From Trichococcus ilyis (GTDB lineage Bacteria > Bacillota > Bacilli > Lactobacillales > Aerococcaceae): 64,000 bases of DNA. The translations under genes were made by a program, and so were the position numbers. The stretch is taken from contig NZ_FNYT01000017.1 of NCBI RefSeq assembly GCF_900109135.1, positions 1 to 64,000 on the forward strand, read 5' to 3'. Under the pieces are notes generated by a model. The model searched no databases and had not been told where the DNA came from. It worked only from the letters and a program-made list of their open reading frames with translations. The first letter of the stretch is position 1; every line of letters starts with the position of its first letter. Positions 63,089 through 64,000 of the stretch are shown in pieces.

Positions 63089-64000
<912 letters not shown>

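Overview
The window looks like a chromosomal segment of a Gram-positive lactic acid bacterium of the Carnobacteriaceae type; Trichococcus is my best guess. This is an inference from AGGAGG-type ribosome sites, a T-box leader, a CcpA cre box, lipobox lipoproteins, BMP-type nucleoside uptake genes, and RpoN with a PrpR-like activator. No rRNA, tRNA, CRISPR array, transposase or phage gene was seen. The carbohydrate genes on the left look richer in G+C than the purine genes around 37-46 kb.

Layout. (1) 1-18 kb is a glycan island: GH2, GH43, GH3 and a GPH-family sugar symporter, then an AraC-type regulator divergent from two GH78 alpha-L-rhamnosidases, then a NagZ-like GH3. None of the enzymes shows a signal peptide, so imported oligosaccharides are probably cut inside the cell. 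A 15-bp motif, CTTAAAAAATGTCGG, lies upstream of three of these units, and a relative overlaps the regulator's own promoter. The GH2-to-symporter block is bracketed by inverted arrays of one long GC-rich repeat family. (2) 18-23 kb: a histidine phosphatase, a small 4Fe-4S protein, MgtE behind a long structured leader, and a metallophosphoesterase lipoprotein. (3) 23-37 kb: rpoN, a YhcH-family protein, a PrpR-like sigma-54 activator, and a consensus -24/-12 promoter in front of an acid-sugar cluster. The cluster holds a DUF1537 kinase, Fe-alcohol dehydrogenase, PdxA-like dehydrogenase, DapA/NanA-family lyase, beta-propeller BNR protein, SLC13-type transporter, esterase and SDR. A perfect cre box sits inside it. 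(4) 37-45.5 kb: purine nucleoside uptake and salvage (DeoD, Crp/Fnr regulator, DeoB, BMP lipoprotein with ABC transporter, NCS2 permease). (5) 45.8-50.6 kb: a pRiA4b ORF-3 family protein, a protein I do not recognise, and an ATP-grasp/esterase pair. (6) 50.9-58.1 kb: a T-box leader controlling two URO-D-fold proteins that carry zinc methyltransferase-type His/Cys motifs, a Gfo/Idh/MocA oxidoreductase and a complete polar amino acid ABC transporter. (7) 58.3-64 kb: an orphan OppA, PepT, CutC, FghA and a partial class III alcohol dehydrogenase running off the right edge.

The two best candidates for undescribed biology are the T-box/URO-D/ABC operon and the sigma-54-controlled acid-sugar cluster. 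The long intergenic regions also hold several repeat and hairpin families (198-bp GC-rich units, TGTCGGAT hairpin arrays, CCATGGAT hairpins, a MITE-like palindrome) that the genes do not explain.
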